Made by a program: the position numbers and the translations under genes. Shown here piece after piece: positions 46,701 to 57,284 of a DNA stretch of 64,000 nucleotides (position 1 is its first letter; each line of letters opens with the position of its first letter). The notes below the pieces were generated by a model. The model worked only from the letters and a program-made list of their open reading frames with translations. It did no database searches and was not told the DNA's origin. This DNA comes from Gnetum montanum (lineage: Eukaryota; Streptophyta; Gnetopsida; Gnetales; Gnetaceae): positions 2,049,824-2,113,823 of the forward strand of contig MNCI01034697.1 of NCBI GenBank assembly GCA_015680685.1, given 5' to 3'.

Positions 46701-47857
46701 AAAATGCCAAGTAAAATGGATTTTATAACTGGCATCATTGATGAGGTAGTTGATCGCATCCAGCAAGCTCATCCTAAAATAGGTACATATATCTTAAGCA
46801 TTTCAAATCCTTCAGTTTTTTGCATCTGTTTCTACTGTCCGATGTCTAATGCATGTTCGTCTCACGTGGACAGGGACTAAGCTGAGGTGGGATCCATCTG
46901 AGGCTACGTGTATTGATAGTTTGCCTGCACTACCACCAGAGATTGAGCAAGTACCTTGAGAAATCTATGATGAAGTGGCAGAATGCGTTGTGTAGAATGC
47001 CAAGTTTCTTTGGACCTGTAGGCGCTCCATCGAGAGGCTATGGTTGTAGATTCAGGCAGGAGAAAAAGAGATTTCCAGGCTATCAGTAGAACGGGATGAT
47101 CTCAAATCGAGCTATGAGTTCACCTTGGCAAGGTTAACAGGTGATTATTCTTGGTGAACTTCCGAGATTACTTCTAACAGATATTGGAATTTATTGAATC
47201 ACCAAGTATCAATGACTCGAGAGCTAGTAGAGCATAAGGCACAAATAGATTTACTGAACCTCAAATGTCAGGATTGGAAGGCCTTTGCTTCTAAGGTGTG
47301 GAAATGGGGTCAAGATGAAAAGACCCATAAGTATCATTATAAAAAAACGTTAAAGGAGGTATCTATAGAGAAGCGTCAGCCAGAGATGTTTGTTGAGGGT
47401 TTAGGCCTATGCTCTTCATTTGATGCATTTGCTAAGCATAATATGGTGGAGATGGAATCGCCCAAGAGGGTAATCACCATAGCTTCTGGGGAGCTTTCTG
47501 TGGGGGAGTTTCCTCTAAAACGTCCCACTTGGTCCATGGTGGACAAAGGGAAAGCTTTGGCCAACGTTGATCTGGGCCTTGATGGGACTAACTAGGCAAG
47601 TGTCTCTGAAGAAGAAATCCTTCGCCAGTTGGAATTCGGTCTAGGAGGATCTTCTTCAGTGAGTCATTTAAACTTGTGAATTTTGTTTATTAAATAACTT
47701 TTGGAATTCTTCTCTTTTCCTTTTGTGTTAATTTTTTTCTTTTACCTTTTCATAGGGTCAGGAAGATGACGATGGTCAAGAAAGTGGCCCCAGCAGAGTA
47801 GGGACCCATGGTGCCAAGGAGTCTGAGGGGGACACCCCTCCCGACCCAGATGCTTAG
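43739..47857 (+). pseudogene. Antisense spliced gene inside D: FCP1-like segment, plant transposon protein-like segment, coiled coil
   Basis: ATG at 43739 (MGKGKQVEGQRRKDPS). Exons are predicted from GT-AG sites and reading: 43739-43865, 44168-44648, 44724-44999, 45085-46129, 46198-46484, 46579-46783, 46874-47140, 47181-47658, 47756-47857 (stop TAG). Frame is kept across the first two introns; the third junction does not fit cleanly. Exons 2-3 read VWFKMGVSEFLPFMLERFSV, VVVWS and NNTLFLATHVHTLFQNPPGT, resembling FCP1/SCP HAD phosphatases, but the usual catalytic DLD-type motif reads VVELVRVLA. Exon 4 has IKGVKVIFHLSAEFFSDFFG and LFRARVFPKSLSQVNNLGV, similar to the C accessory ORF. Then come an acidic region (exon 5) and coils (exons 7-8). 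Several TGA/TAG stops and at least two frameshifts (near 45600 and 45810) break it. Not retroviral in origin; role unknown. Confidence 0.65.
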
Positions 47858-48394
47858 TTTTAAATTTGGTATTATCATCGCTCATTTTTTTACATGAGTC
47901 ACAAACAGAATGTTTTGCTTTGGATTGTATATGAACTGATGGATGGAATGGGTTAACCATTGTAATTGTCTATTTGTATATGAATATATTTTTTTTGTTA
48001 AAATGATTTTTGTATGCGGCTATGTATCATGTGGGGACATTGCACTAAGTTGTAATTTGGATGTTGATACATTTATACTATTTTTTCAATTGAGTTTTCT
48101 ATTATTCCTTTTTTTTGTTTGAATTTTAAGTTTGTTTGAACACTAATAAGTGTAGATTTAAAGTGAAAATATTTTGGGCTTAAATGTAAACATGATGTAG
48201 CAATGTAAAGTGTTTTTGTTCATTTTGTTGTTTAAGTGTAATGCACAAAGTAGGAACAGAAGTAGGAGCATAATCATGTAAAGAGGAGAATGTGAAGGAA
48301 AACTATGGCTGATCACGCAACAATGCAATGGGGTAAGCATAAATTCAAACTGTAAACTTGCATTGAGAGAAAAGAAATGTAAGAAAATGCTCTA

Positions 48395-48640
48395 GTTTAA
48401 GGCCATTTCAAGTCATGGGCACATGTTTGTCAGTTTAAAGTCATGACGGACTGTTGTCTTGATGTTCTACTTTAAAGCCATTCCGGGCCCCATGTACTAG
48501 TTTAAGGCCATTTTGGGCCATATGTAAACAAGAGAAGTTTCAAGTGATACTGATGGGTTCCTTGGTAAACTGGCCATTTCTGGCCATGGCTAGTTTTATG
48601 TCATTGCGGACATGTGTTAGTTTAACATCATTTCGGACGA
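48395..48640. repeat. Dispersed units of the GTTTA-GCCATT motif
   Basis: About seven diverged units such as AGTTTAAGGCCATTTCAAG, CAGTTTAAAGTCATGACGGA and GTTTAACATCATTTCGGAC. They lie between the 3' end of the antisense gene and the end of the protease frame, and are related to the arrays at 38654 and 42652. Confidence 0.75.
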
Positions 48641-48650
48641 TGAATGTAGC

Positions 48651-49580
48651 TTATTGGTTTAGTAAATTTTTGAGTTTTCTTAATTTAATATTAGGAGTGG
48701 CATTAATAGGTATGATCCTATACTCAGCATCCCCTTCACTGATCACATTGAACGGTAATTCAACCCAAGGGACATTTGATAGAACAGGCTCTATGTTGGC
48801 ATCTTCTAGTGTTTCTGTGTGTTCAGTAGTTTTGATTTTTATTGTAGTTTCTAGGTTAGGTGGTATAGGTACCATTTCAGGTTTAGGTGTTTCTGTGTTA
48901 GGTGAAGTTTCTTTTACGTCTGATGGATCATTGTCTATTAGTCGAGTGCAACTTTGTTTTTGTTTTGTGTCATCCTATTTAGGTTCTTCAAACTTAACCT
49001 TCAAGCCTTTGTTTGTATCTGTATATGACGAGATGGTAGATGTAGCAGTCTCCCCGTGTATAATGATTTCACCACCTTCATAAGGCAAGTGAATCTCTTG
49101 GTGTATGGGGGAAGAGACTGCTTTGAGTTGGGCCAACCAAGGTCTTCCTAATATTAAATTGAACCCTAGCATTTCGTCGATGACAACAAAGTTAGCAGAT
49201 GTGGGGAATCAATCACCTGCTATAAAGTCCAAAGTTATGGTGCCTTTTACCACTATGCATGATCCACTAAACGATTTTAAACATGTGGTGGAGGTTGGTT
49301 TGATTAGTTCCGTAAGCCCTAATTATTCAATGATAGGATAGGGTACTACGTTCATGAAGGCTCCGTCATCTACATGCACTCTATGTATTTTGAATTGATT
49401 TACTTGTATCGTTATGAACATAGGTGCAGTTGTCACTTCTCCTATTTTATCATCAATTTTGATGTTGTTAGTATGGAAGCCTAGTGATTGAGAAGTTGAT
49501 CCTTGAGATGAATACATTACCGCATGGATAGAAAGTTCATTTGAAGGTAGGTCTTCATTTACTGGGATTGATGTCAACAT
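48651..49580 (-). pseudogene. Element D protease region (broken)
   Basis: In frame with the gag upstream. The protease motif reads HVDDGAFMNVVPYPIIE at about 49330, the Tat form (DDGS in relatives, here DDGA). FNLILGRPWLAQLKAVSSPI, then HQEIHLPYEGG (about 49050-49165), is the C-terminal half. The frame ends at 48651 with a charged tail. RT follows only 6 kb further along the element. Confidence 0.82.
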
Positions 49581-52500
49581 ACGTACTAGGGCTTCGCGAT
49601 GAGTTTGAGAAGTTAATATCAGGTCATATATGCTTAATGAAGTATTTTTCTATTTAAGTGCCTGCGTAACTTACGTTAGGGTTGTTTCCAAATCTCTACT
49701 ATTAGGTGTATGCTTGTTAATGGTTACTTGGTCCATCAGGCCCAACAGTTTTATCTCATATGTAGCTGGTTTGACGTTTTCTTCTGTAACTGTTGATTTG
49801 GAAGCATCATGTATTCCTGATGATTCTCCCTTATAACTCATGTTCGGTTCGTTAGTAGGTGATGCCATGGGTACTACACTTAATGGAGTAGGCTTGAGGG
49901 ATCCTAAGGCAAGCTGTTGACGTTCTTTCTCCAATCGTTCCCGTGTGAGCCTATCTACCAGGCGTTCCCAAGTGTGGTGCAGGGGAACATTTGGTTTCTA
50001 CACATCTGGTTGCTTTGAAACCCGTATGACGTATGGAGTAGGACAAGGTTGCGATTGGACGATTGAAGGTGGTTGAGCGTCAAGCTGCCTAGGCACCCTA
50101 ACAATATACGGGGTCGATTTATTTTGTGTTTGCAGAGTGGAAGGTTTGTGGTTATTAGGATGTTTGGGTATCCTGACAACATATGGAGTTGGTGTAGCTG
50201 GGGGTTGTATCTTCGTAGTTGCGACCGCAGGTGACATCCGGACTACATAGGGAGAGGGCTGGGTAGGAGGTTGTGTGTTTGTGGTAGTAGCGGCAGGAGG
50301 TACACGCACCATGTATGGTTTCGGTGGTATGGTAGAGGTTGCCACCACGGGGGGTATCTGGATGACATAGGGTCTTTGCGGGATAGGCGGGTTACATGGA
50401 GAGTATGATGATTGAGGTGTGGGCATTTGTGCAATAGGGAGAATACGAACTACAAATGGTCTCTTAGGTATTTTTTGTTCATTATCTGAGTAAATGGTGT
50501 TAATCCTAGGTGCTTCTTGTTCATTTTCTAAGTAGATAGTGTTAATTACGTATGGAGCTTCCTTAGTATTTAGAGGATCCTTATATATGCCCATGGTCTG
50601 GTTTTGTGGTTTGACCGGGTTGGCCTCATCAAAAGTGATCTCACCTCTATCGATCATCCGTTGAATATCCTGTTTCAGGGTGAAACAATAGTCAATGCCA
50701 TGCCCATTGCATTGATGGTAATCATAAAAGCGGTCTATTCTAAAGCCTCTTGGAACTGGGGGCTCATCTGGCGCTACCAAGCTTGGGTTCTCAACTAGCT
50801 GACAAAATCGATCATGTCTTTGGATTGCTGCGGGGGACAATTCTTTATCTTTCATTAGCCTGACCTTCAAGAGTTGGTCAAATAATTGCGAGGGTTTCAT
50901 GGGCAACGATGTGTATTAAGAGGGGTCTCTCCTCTCGAAGTTTCTCGCACGACCTGGCATAGGATTTTATGATGCGGACGGTTCGAGTGCAGTAGCGGGA
51001 GCAGGTCTAGCATAGTTAGTAGGGGCAGTAAGCAATTTTCCTTGTTGTCCCGTACTCATTTTTTGTGTTTCTGCTACTACTACTATAGTTGCCTTAGCCT
51101 TTTCTTTGTCTTTCTTATTATGTTGTTTTTTAAAGGCTGAATAGGCGGGGTCATGGCTGTTTTGGGCTGCCTCTTCTATGTTCTTTATTTGTACAAATGC
51201 TTGGCTAAGAGGGCGTGCGTTAAGATAGTATAATTTGGACTTCACAAAATCATTAACGACCCCCTTTAGAATAGTGAGGAGATAAGTCTCCGGGATCGGC
51301 TCATGGAGCTCATTGAGGGCAGCACTCCACCGTTGAATGAATTTTTGAACAGGTTCAAGCGGTGCTTGCTTGACTTGTATGAGGCTTTCAAGTGTTGCTT
51401 CAAGCTTCAAGTTATACTTGAACCTGGTAACAAACTGGTGTAATAAATATTCTAAGGAAAATATTGAGTTTCAGGGCAAAGCCCAATACCAGTCAAGTGC
51501 TTTCCCTGTGAGGGACATGGGGAACACTCGCAAGATGGCATGTGGCCACGCCTGAAGTAACACGCATTCTAATCTAAAAATTATAAGATGGGCATTGGGG
51601 TCTGTCTCCCCATTGTATTTAGTTAACGTGGGTAAGGAAACACCCTTAGGTAACGTTAGAGGTGGAACCGAAGAGCTAATGGGACCATCTTGATAGAAAT
51701 CCACTATCTTAAGCTCTTCGTTCATAGCTGTTTTGAGGCGCTTGACCTCGTCAATAAGCTCTTGCATCAATTTTTTGGCTTCATCCTAGTCTTGGGCACT
51801 AGGTGAGATGGCAGATTGATTATGTTGTGTATTATACAAGTTAGATTATTGTATGGCAGGTGGAAAAGAGGAAAGTTGAGTGGTTGGAGGTTGTGCTTGT
51901 GGAATATTCATGGTCGGTGCTGCTAAGGGTCGCATACTATAAGGAAAGGGCTATTGTTGTTGTTGTTGCTATACTTGAGGGATGTTCATGGGTGAAATTG
52001 TAGGAGGTGGTACGTTGTAGTTAGGGGGTTGATGCGCTTGTGTACCAGTCCCAGCCCACTATCCAGTCATGATTTGTGAGGGAACGCCCTGAACTTGTTG
52101 AGTTGAAGTGATGAAGGATGTTCTTTGGGTTTGGATCTGTGGTATATAGTGTGTGGATGTAGAAGAAAGTATCACATATGGCATCCCAATCACTTGGGGT
52201 GGGAAGGTTGCTCCTACATTGGTTTGTGGGGGTTGTTGCTGGGGTTGTATTTGCAAGAGAGGGGACAATGTGATAACGGGAGGAATAGTGGCGAGGGGTA
52301 TATTGAGTTGGGTATCGATCACTGGGGGAGTGGGAATAAGCGTGGATGCTTCTTGTTGAGGCACATGTGCTTGGGTGATTTTAAATGACTGGAGGGACGT
52401 AGTTTCCCCCGTGAATGGGTGAAACAATGGGTTCATGTAAGTTTGTGAGCTGAGGATATGGTATGAATCTTCGTGTTCAGACTGAGCTACCATAGACTGG

Positions 52501-52829
52501 TCTAGAGATTGACTCCTTAATAAGAGGAGCTGTGAGATGAACTCAGAGTAGTGCTCTAGAAGAGGGATGATGTCATACGGGGAAGGGATGAACTCATGTC
52601 CTTCCCTATGAAATAGTTCATATTATCTCTTAGCCTCCATTTCAGTTTGATCCATCACTAGGCCAGCTTGGATTTTTATGCATATAAAATTATATTGTTC
52701 CTGTGTGATAACGTTAAATGATGGATTTCTCCCTTGCAGTCTGAGAGACCAATGAGGTCCTGCCATGCGTTGCACTACAGGTAGTGGGATGGTAATGGGG
52801 CTTGAAATGTTGGTATTGGTGGTATTCAT
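49581..52829 (-). pseudogene. gag: Element D long gag (broken by stops only)
   Basis: One reading frame from ATG 52829 (MNTTNTNISSPITIPLPVV) into the protease frame, with several nonsense codons and no visible frameshift. An N-terminal Gln/Pro-rich domain (52059-52493) is followed by the capsid-like core at 50967-51770 (LPTLTKYNGETDPNAHL; MSLTGKALDWYWALP; FVTRFKYNLKLEATLESL). A Tat-type zinc motif YDYHQCNGHGIDYCFTLKQD is at about 50715, with the first Cys replaced by Tyr. At 50000-50470 there are about eight repeats of a PYVVRIP motif separated by 12-25 residues of Pro/Thr/Gln-rich linker. The long gag with an extended N-terminus fits Tat/Ogre. Confidence 0.87.
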
Positions 52830-53011
52830 GGTGAAAAGGTCCTAAACATAAGAAGTGTACGCAGACGAAAATTTGGTTAAGTGCAAAAGTATGAACAGCA
52901 TGCTCTACGTACAACGTACAGGCACTATTGTCAGTGTGAAGGGACTGATCACAGCATGTGAACTAAGCTCACGACATGTAGGTTGTGACAATTAGTGTAC
53001 AAATAGAGTGA

Positions 53012-53265
53012 ACTGAGCAGCGTGTAGACAAGGTCTACAACGTGCAGAAACTGGGCAGTGTGTAGACAGAGTCTACAGCGTGCAGGAACTGGGCAGTGTG
53101 TAAATAGAGTCTACAGTGTGCAAGAACTGGGCAACGTGTAGACAAGGTCTATAGCGTGCAGGAACTGGGCAGCATGTAGACAAGGTCTACAGCATGCAGA
53201 AACTGGGTAGCATGTAGAAACTGGGTAGCATGTAGACAGAGTCTACAGCGTGCAAGTAAGTTGGG
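53012..53265. repeat. 38-bp repeats with hyphenated palindrome in the 5' leader of D
   Basis: Six near-complete units and one short unit of the form GGGCAGCGTGTAGACAAGG plus TCTACAGCGTGCAGGAACT. Each holds TGTAGAC-AAG-GTCTACA, which can fold as a hairpin. They lie between the primer site and the gag start. Confidence 0.9.
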
Positions 53266-53382
53266 TAGCGATTGGACGCTGGGAACGCTGTAGAACAGGG
53301 CACAAATTTGGGAGGCTTATAATTAGGTTTAATGTCGACGCAATGTAAATGTAAGAAAAAAGGATGATAAAGCAGAAGTACA

Positions 53383-53401
53383 GGTCCTCCTTCTAGCACC
53401 A
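53383..53401 (-). other. Primer-binding site of D
   Basis: The minus strand reads TGGTGCTAGAAGGAGGACC, five bases after the LTR end. It begins TGG as expected for pairing with a tRNA CCA end. I cannot assign the tRNA from memory. Confidence 0.7.
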
Positions 53402-53406
53402 TTTTC

Positions 53407-54708
53407 TGTACTATCTGAAATCATTCGTGCAAGGCTGGAATGGGACGAGCACCACGTGATTTACAGATGAGCACAGAAGACCCTACCTTCGCTTGAGGGC
53501 AAGCTGGAATAAACGAAGGTAGAGTACCTTGAGCGGTCCACACGTAGATCAGACAAGGATTTCCCCAACATATAACAATGTGCAATACATTGGGTTATGC
53601 GTAAACAGCATGATAAACGTTGACCAGAACATGAACGTGTAAAGAAAACAAATACAGAGGCAAACAGAAATGGATGAAAACTGTAACAAATCTTCATAAA
53701 AAATGAAACAACTTTAATGCAAAATGAGATTACAATGCACCGGTCTAAATGCAATTGCAAATCTGACACAAGGCGGACGAATAGCCCCAGTAGATGCTAG
53801 GAGATGATGATGTACTAGTTTAAATTGCAGGCACAACGTGAAGGCTGTATGCTCAGCGTACAAGGTAGGAGTCCTGCGTATCAGTTTCCTACTCTGTTTT
53901 TCTTAGTGTCCTCCGATTTTTTTGTCTCTAGCTTACCCCAAATTGCCCAGCTGATCTCCTAAAAAATTAGGATTTTTATGAGGTTTATGAGTGGCCATGG
54001 ATGAGAGAATTTTAGGTCAGATGATAGATGGCTGCGTTGCTCAGGCGCAAAGAAAATTACAACTATACAGTGTGCTGCATGCCAGCGTGTACACACTAGG
54101 CGTGTGACCCAGCGTACAGACTTAAGCAATATAAAAGAATTTGACTTTACAAACGAACACTACTGTTACAATAGAAAATCTTGCGCTTGGCCCTTGGATC
54201 ATAAGAATGCTATCTATTGAATTTGGGCTCACTTGGACTTGATCTGACATGGTTTTGGAAGGCCTTGACTAGTGTATGTTGTGCTATACACTGGGCATGC
54301 AAGATGTACATGCTCAGTGTGTGAACCCCAAAGTGCATGATTTTGAGGTCAAAACCCGATTTTCTTGAGCCCATGATGATGCCTAACAATTGCCCTATCT
54401 CTGAGAGTTGATGCCTTGTGAAAATCTTGCTCTGAAGTGCCTGTTTCAGGTAGTCTTTGAAGTCACACACTGGGTGTGCAAGCTGCATACTCAGTGAAAA
54501 CTAAGTATTTTGAGCTCAAAATTTGCCAGGTTTGATGCCAGATGTCACCGTAGTCTTCTGTGGATCCCAGGGAACCATTTCTTGCTCAGTTCGACTCCGT
54601 TTGAAGCTGTTCGTGAGGCCGTCAAGCTTTAGTCATGGTGGGGAACATCATGATTTTAGCTTGATTCTTGTTAGAGAAGTACTAAGCCCAGAATTTTGAG
54701 GTGTTTCA
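53407..54708 (-). repeat. Element D 5' LTR
   Basis: 1302 bp, same ends as the 3' LTR (TGAAACACC...ATAGTACA on the minus strand), followed by the GGGTG duplication at 54709-54713. Confidence 0.92.
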
Positions 54709-54713
54709 GGGTG

Positions 54714-55950
54714 GATTCCCCCACGACTGGGATTGTTACCACTATGATCAAACATAGTATCTCTATACGAACTCTGGATGTAACATGCTTTCCCAATGCT
54801 CATATAAATGTAACAAGATTTGGCATTGGCCCTTGGGGTGATCGTATAGGCATATGTTGCATTCATACATATGATTGGCAGTTGAGCTCTTATTTTCTTC
54901 ATTCCTTCTTTCCGAATGTCTAATGTTTTGTCCTACTTCTTGAGTTGTCAAAAATCTATCTCCAATGATATCGATGCATTCTCCACACTTTTTATACGTC
55001 CATTCCAACATCTTATTGATCTTTTCCTCAACTTCTTCTAATGATTTTTGTACTAGCAAAGAGGGTTCTTCCACCTTGAGATTGGTTGATTTCTTCTTTT
55101 TGTGATTATGGACCTTTGTTAAGTTGAGATTTTGGTCTCGTTGATGTTTTTCAACACTCTCCCATCTAGCCATTTCTCCTTCTTCTTTTGCTACTTGCTT
55201 AATAAGCTCTTGGACTTGATGGGTTCGTAGTTTGTATAGTTGACCTTGGACATACATTCCTAAGGTCTCTCTTGTTTCATTACATAGCCCATCAATGATA
55301 TGGTACATTAGCCTTTCCTCAGAAAACCCATGCTCTGGATAGTTGTTTAATAGTGCATAATATATTTCTAAGGCCATGTCCAAGGGTTCATGTTTTGCTT
55401 GTTTCCATCCCTAGATTTGTTTCCTCAAGGCTAACACTCTTGCATAGGTTTGATATTTTTTGTTAAAGACTTCTACCATCATTGACCAACATCGTATTGA
55501 ATTTGGTTTTAACGATCTATACCATACTTTTGCTTGGCCAATGAGTGTCATAGGAAAGAGCTTAAGTTTTTGCCAACCGTTATCAATGTTCTTTCATGTG
55601 CAGGCATCATAGAAGGCTTGTAAATGTTGATGTGGATCTAAGTCGTAGCCTCCTAAAAAATTAGGGAAGTTGTTTAAATCAAGCCTGGGTAGACGACTCT
55701 CTTTACAATGCCTACGGGAGATTCAAATAGCCTCTTGTATTTGCGTTAAGCTTGTAGTGGCCAGTGGTGGTTCATCATCATCTTGTAAGTTATGCTTTCA
55801 TGTGTTGGGATGATGTTGCTTTCATTCATGTTTATAAGAAACCCCCACTTCAAGTTGTGTACTCCAATCTTCATCGTCATATAGTTCGTTGGTTCTCCAA
55901 TGAACTTCCTCACTAAGTGTGGCATTATCGTGATCTTGTAGGAGAGGCAT
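54714..55950 (-). pseudogene. gag: Element C gag, 5' part (broken, cut by D)
   Basis: ATG at 55950 (MPLLQDHDNATLSEEVHW). One frame with several stops covers the capsid-like region (LDLNNFPNFLGGYDLDPHQH; VWYRSLKPNSIRCWSMMVEV; GLCNETRETLGMYVQGQLYK) and a zinc knuckle CNICLYDHPKGQC near 54815. It is homologous to B gag throughout. The frame is cut by D at 54709-54713; the tail resumes at 36365. Confidence 0.87.
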
Positions 55951-56072
55951 GGTTGTGGAGTTGTGTGTGAATTTATATGTGAATTTTAATAATTATTTCT
56001 TTCTAAAATATATATCATTAAGTCCTTTACAGTGACCTTATATGATATAACTAATCTAGATAACTAGCACCG

Positions 56073-56090
56073 TCCTCGACAACGATGCCA
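56073..56090 (-). other. Primer-binding site of C (tRNA-Asp type)
   Basis: The minus strand reads TGGCATCGTTGTCGAGGA one base after the LTR end, with transition differences from the tRNA-Asp complement. Confidence 0.85.
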
Positions 56091-56091
56091 A

Positions 56092-56924
56092 AGATGAGTG
56101 GCAAGGTACCCCTACACTCAACCATACGAATACGAGCGTTACACATGCGATCCGGTCGAACTCCGTAGACGGACTAGTTATGGCATCTAGACAATTAGCC
56201 TTAGGTCATAGTTCACTGTCTTCCCACCTGGACTAGTATTAGCTTTGTCACGTATGGTTTAGTCCACAGTGAGGTGTATGATGGGTTTCTAATCTAATGC
56301 TACTCCTAAAGGCAATGGAAAGTAATATTAGCTAAGCTAGGAGAGAAGGGTGAGAAGGAGTCTAATCTAGCCTAATTTTGATGAGCATCCATTCCTTGAT
56401 TATCCGTACACATCTTGGACTTCGTGCACGACTACCACTGGGATTACCAAGCGCAGATCCTAGGTACGCTACTAGGTTACCAAGTAGTCACACTTAAATG
56501 CTCATAATCAAGTCGTACTCATTTCGCATTTTAACATGAGTTTAAGGTTGAGAGAGATTAACTAGAAAAGTAGTAAATAATAATTAATTAAATGATTAAG
56601 CTAAGTGAATGTTGCAATGATGAAGTAATCTTGATCTTTATTGCTGGTCATGTGCGTGACCAAGTATGTCACACTCGAATAAAGGATGTCGTATAATTAC
56701 ATTCACCACACTGCAGGCATACACTAAGAGGAAAAGGAAGAGAAAGAAATGAAAACACTTAAACTAAAAAATAACTTACTACTAATCTAATTAATTTCTA
56801 ACTCATTTTTTTACCTCTTATTTATAGATGAGGATAAAGGCCACGATATCGCGTATGCAATATCGTGGGTTGGGCTGCGATATCGCGTACACGATATCGC
56901 GGTCGCCCAAATGATGACTCATCA
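56092..56924 (-). repeat. Element C 5' LTR
   Basis: 833 bp. On the minus strand it starts TGATGAG at 56924 and ends CTCATCT at 56092 (final A changed to T). TATAAATA is at 56819-56826 and the palindromes at 56838-56902. It is the complete reference for the gapped 3' LTR. Confidence 0.92.
56819..56826 (-). promoter_or_regulatory. TATA box of C 5' LTR
   Basis: TATAAATAAGAGGT on the minus strand, the same context as in B. It is directly downstream of two pairs of CGATATCG palindromes. Confidence 0.75.
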
Positions 56925-56929
56925 ATGAT

Positions 56930-57284
56930 GTTAAAAATAATATGAGACATTATTTTTTATGAATGTTGAAGAAAAGAACTAAAAATAATGTTGTTGATGC
57001 AAGACATCAAATTTGGTCTATTGAAGATGGCTTTGAGTTGAAAAGCCATATAGTATATCTAGAACTTTGACTTATGCAAAAAAAAAAAGGAGGGTCAAAG
57101 TGGATACAACACATATTGATAACTAGTAACATTGCATTACATCATCCTAGACTAATTACCATAAGACCAATCATAACCATCTAATGATAGCATTACTTAA
57201 CGTGAAAAATTTAGAAAGCAAAAATTATAGTTAATTAATTACAATGTGTTAATTTCTATTAGAATGTCTATCAATGATTAGAGT
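56930..57284 (-). other. Continuation of the relic I LTR, end unknown
   Basis: By the ATGAT duplication this joins 30116, upstream of the relic I TATA box. No boundary or coding sequence is recognisable. Confidence 0.35.

Larger units (their letters stand above)
36371..54708 (-). mobile_element. Element D: 18.3-kb Tat/Ogre-like Ty3/gypsy element with an antisense gene
   Basis: Minus strand. The LTRs are 1302 bp (5', 53407-54708) and 1315 bp (3', 36371-37685), with perfect GGGTG duplications at 36366-36370 and 54709-54713. Order on the minus strand: primer site, repeat-rich leader, long gag, protease, a 6-kb interval with an oppositely oriented gene, RT, degenerate RNase H, a second archaeal-type RNase H, integrase, a tandem-repeat 3' region, polypurine tract. 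The large size, the long gag and the second RNase H are hallmarks of the Tat/Ogre branch. All ORFs carry stops. Confidence 0.92.
30122..56924 (-). mobile_element. Element C: Athila-like element with gag and an accessory gene, split by D
   Basis: Minus strand. The 5' LTR is at 56092-56924 and the 3' LTR at 30122-30769, with perfect ATGAT duplications at 30117-30121 and 56925-56929. Removing D leaves about 8.5 kb: primer site, gag, a spacer, an internal promoter-like segment, an accessory ORF, polypurine tract. No protease, RT, RNase H or integrase text is found, so it would depend on other elements for replication. LTR sequence and palindromes group it with B. Confidence 0.92.
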
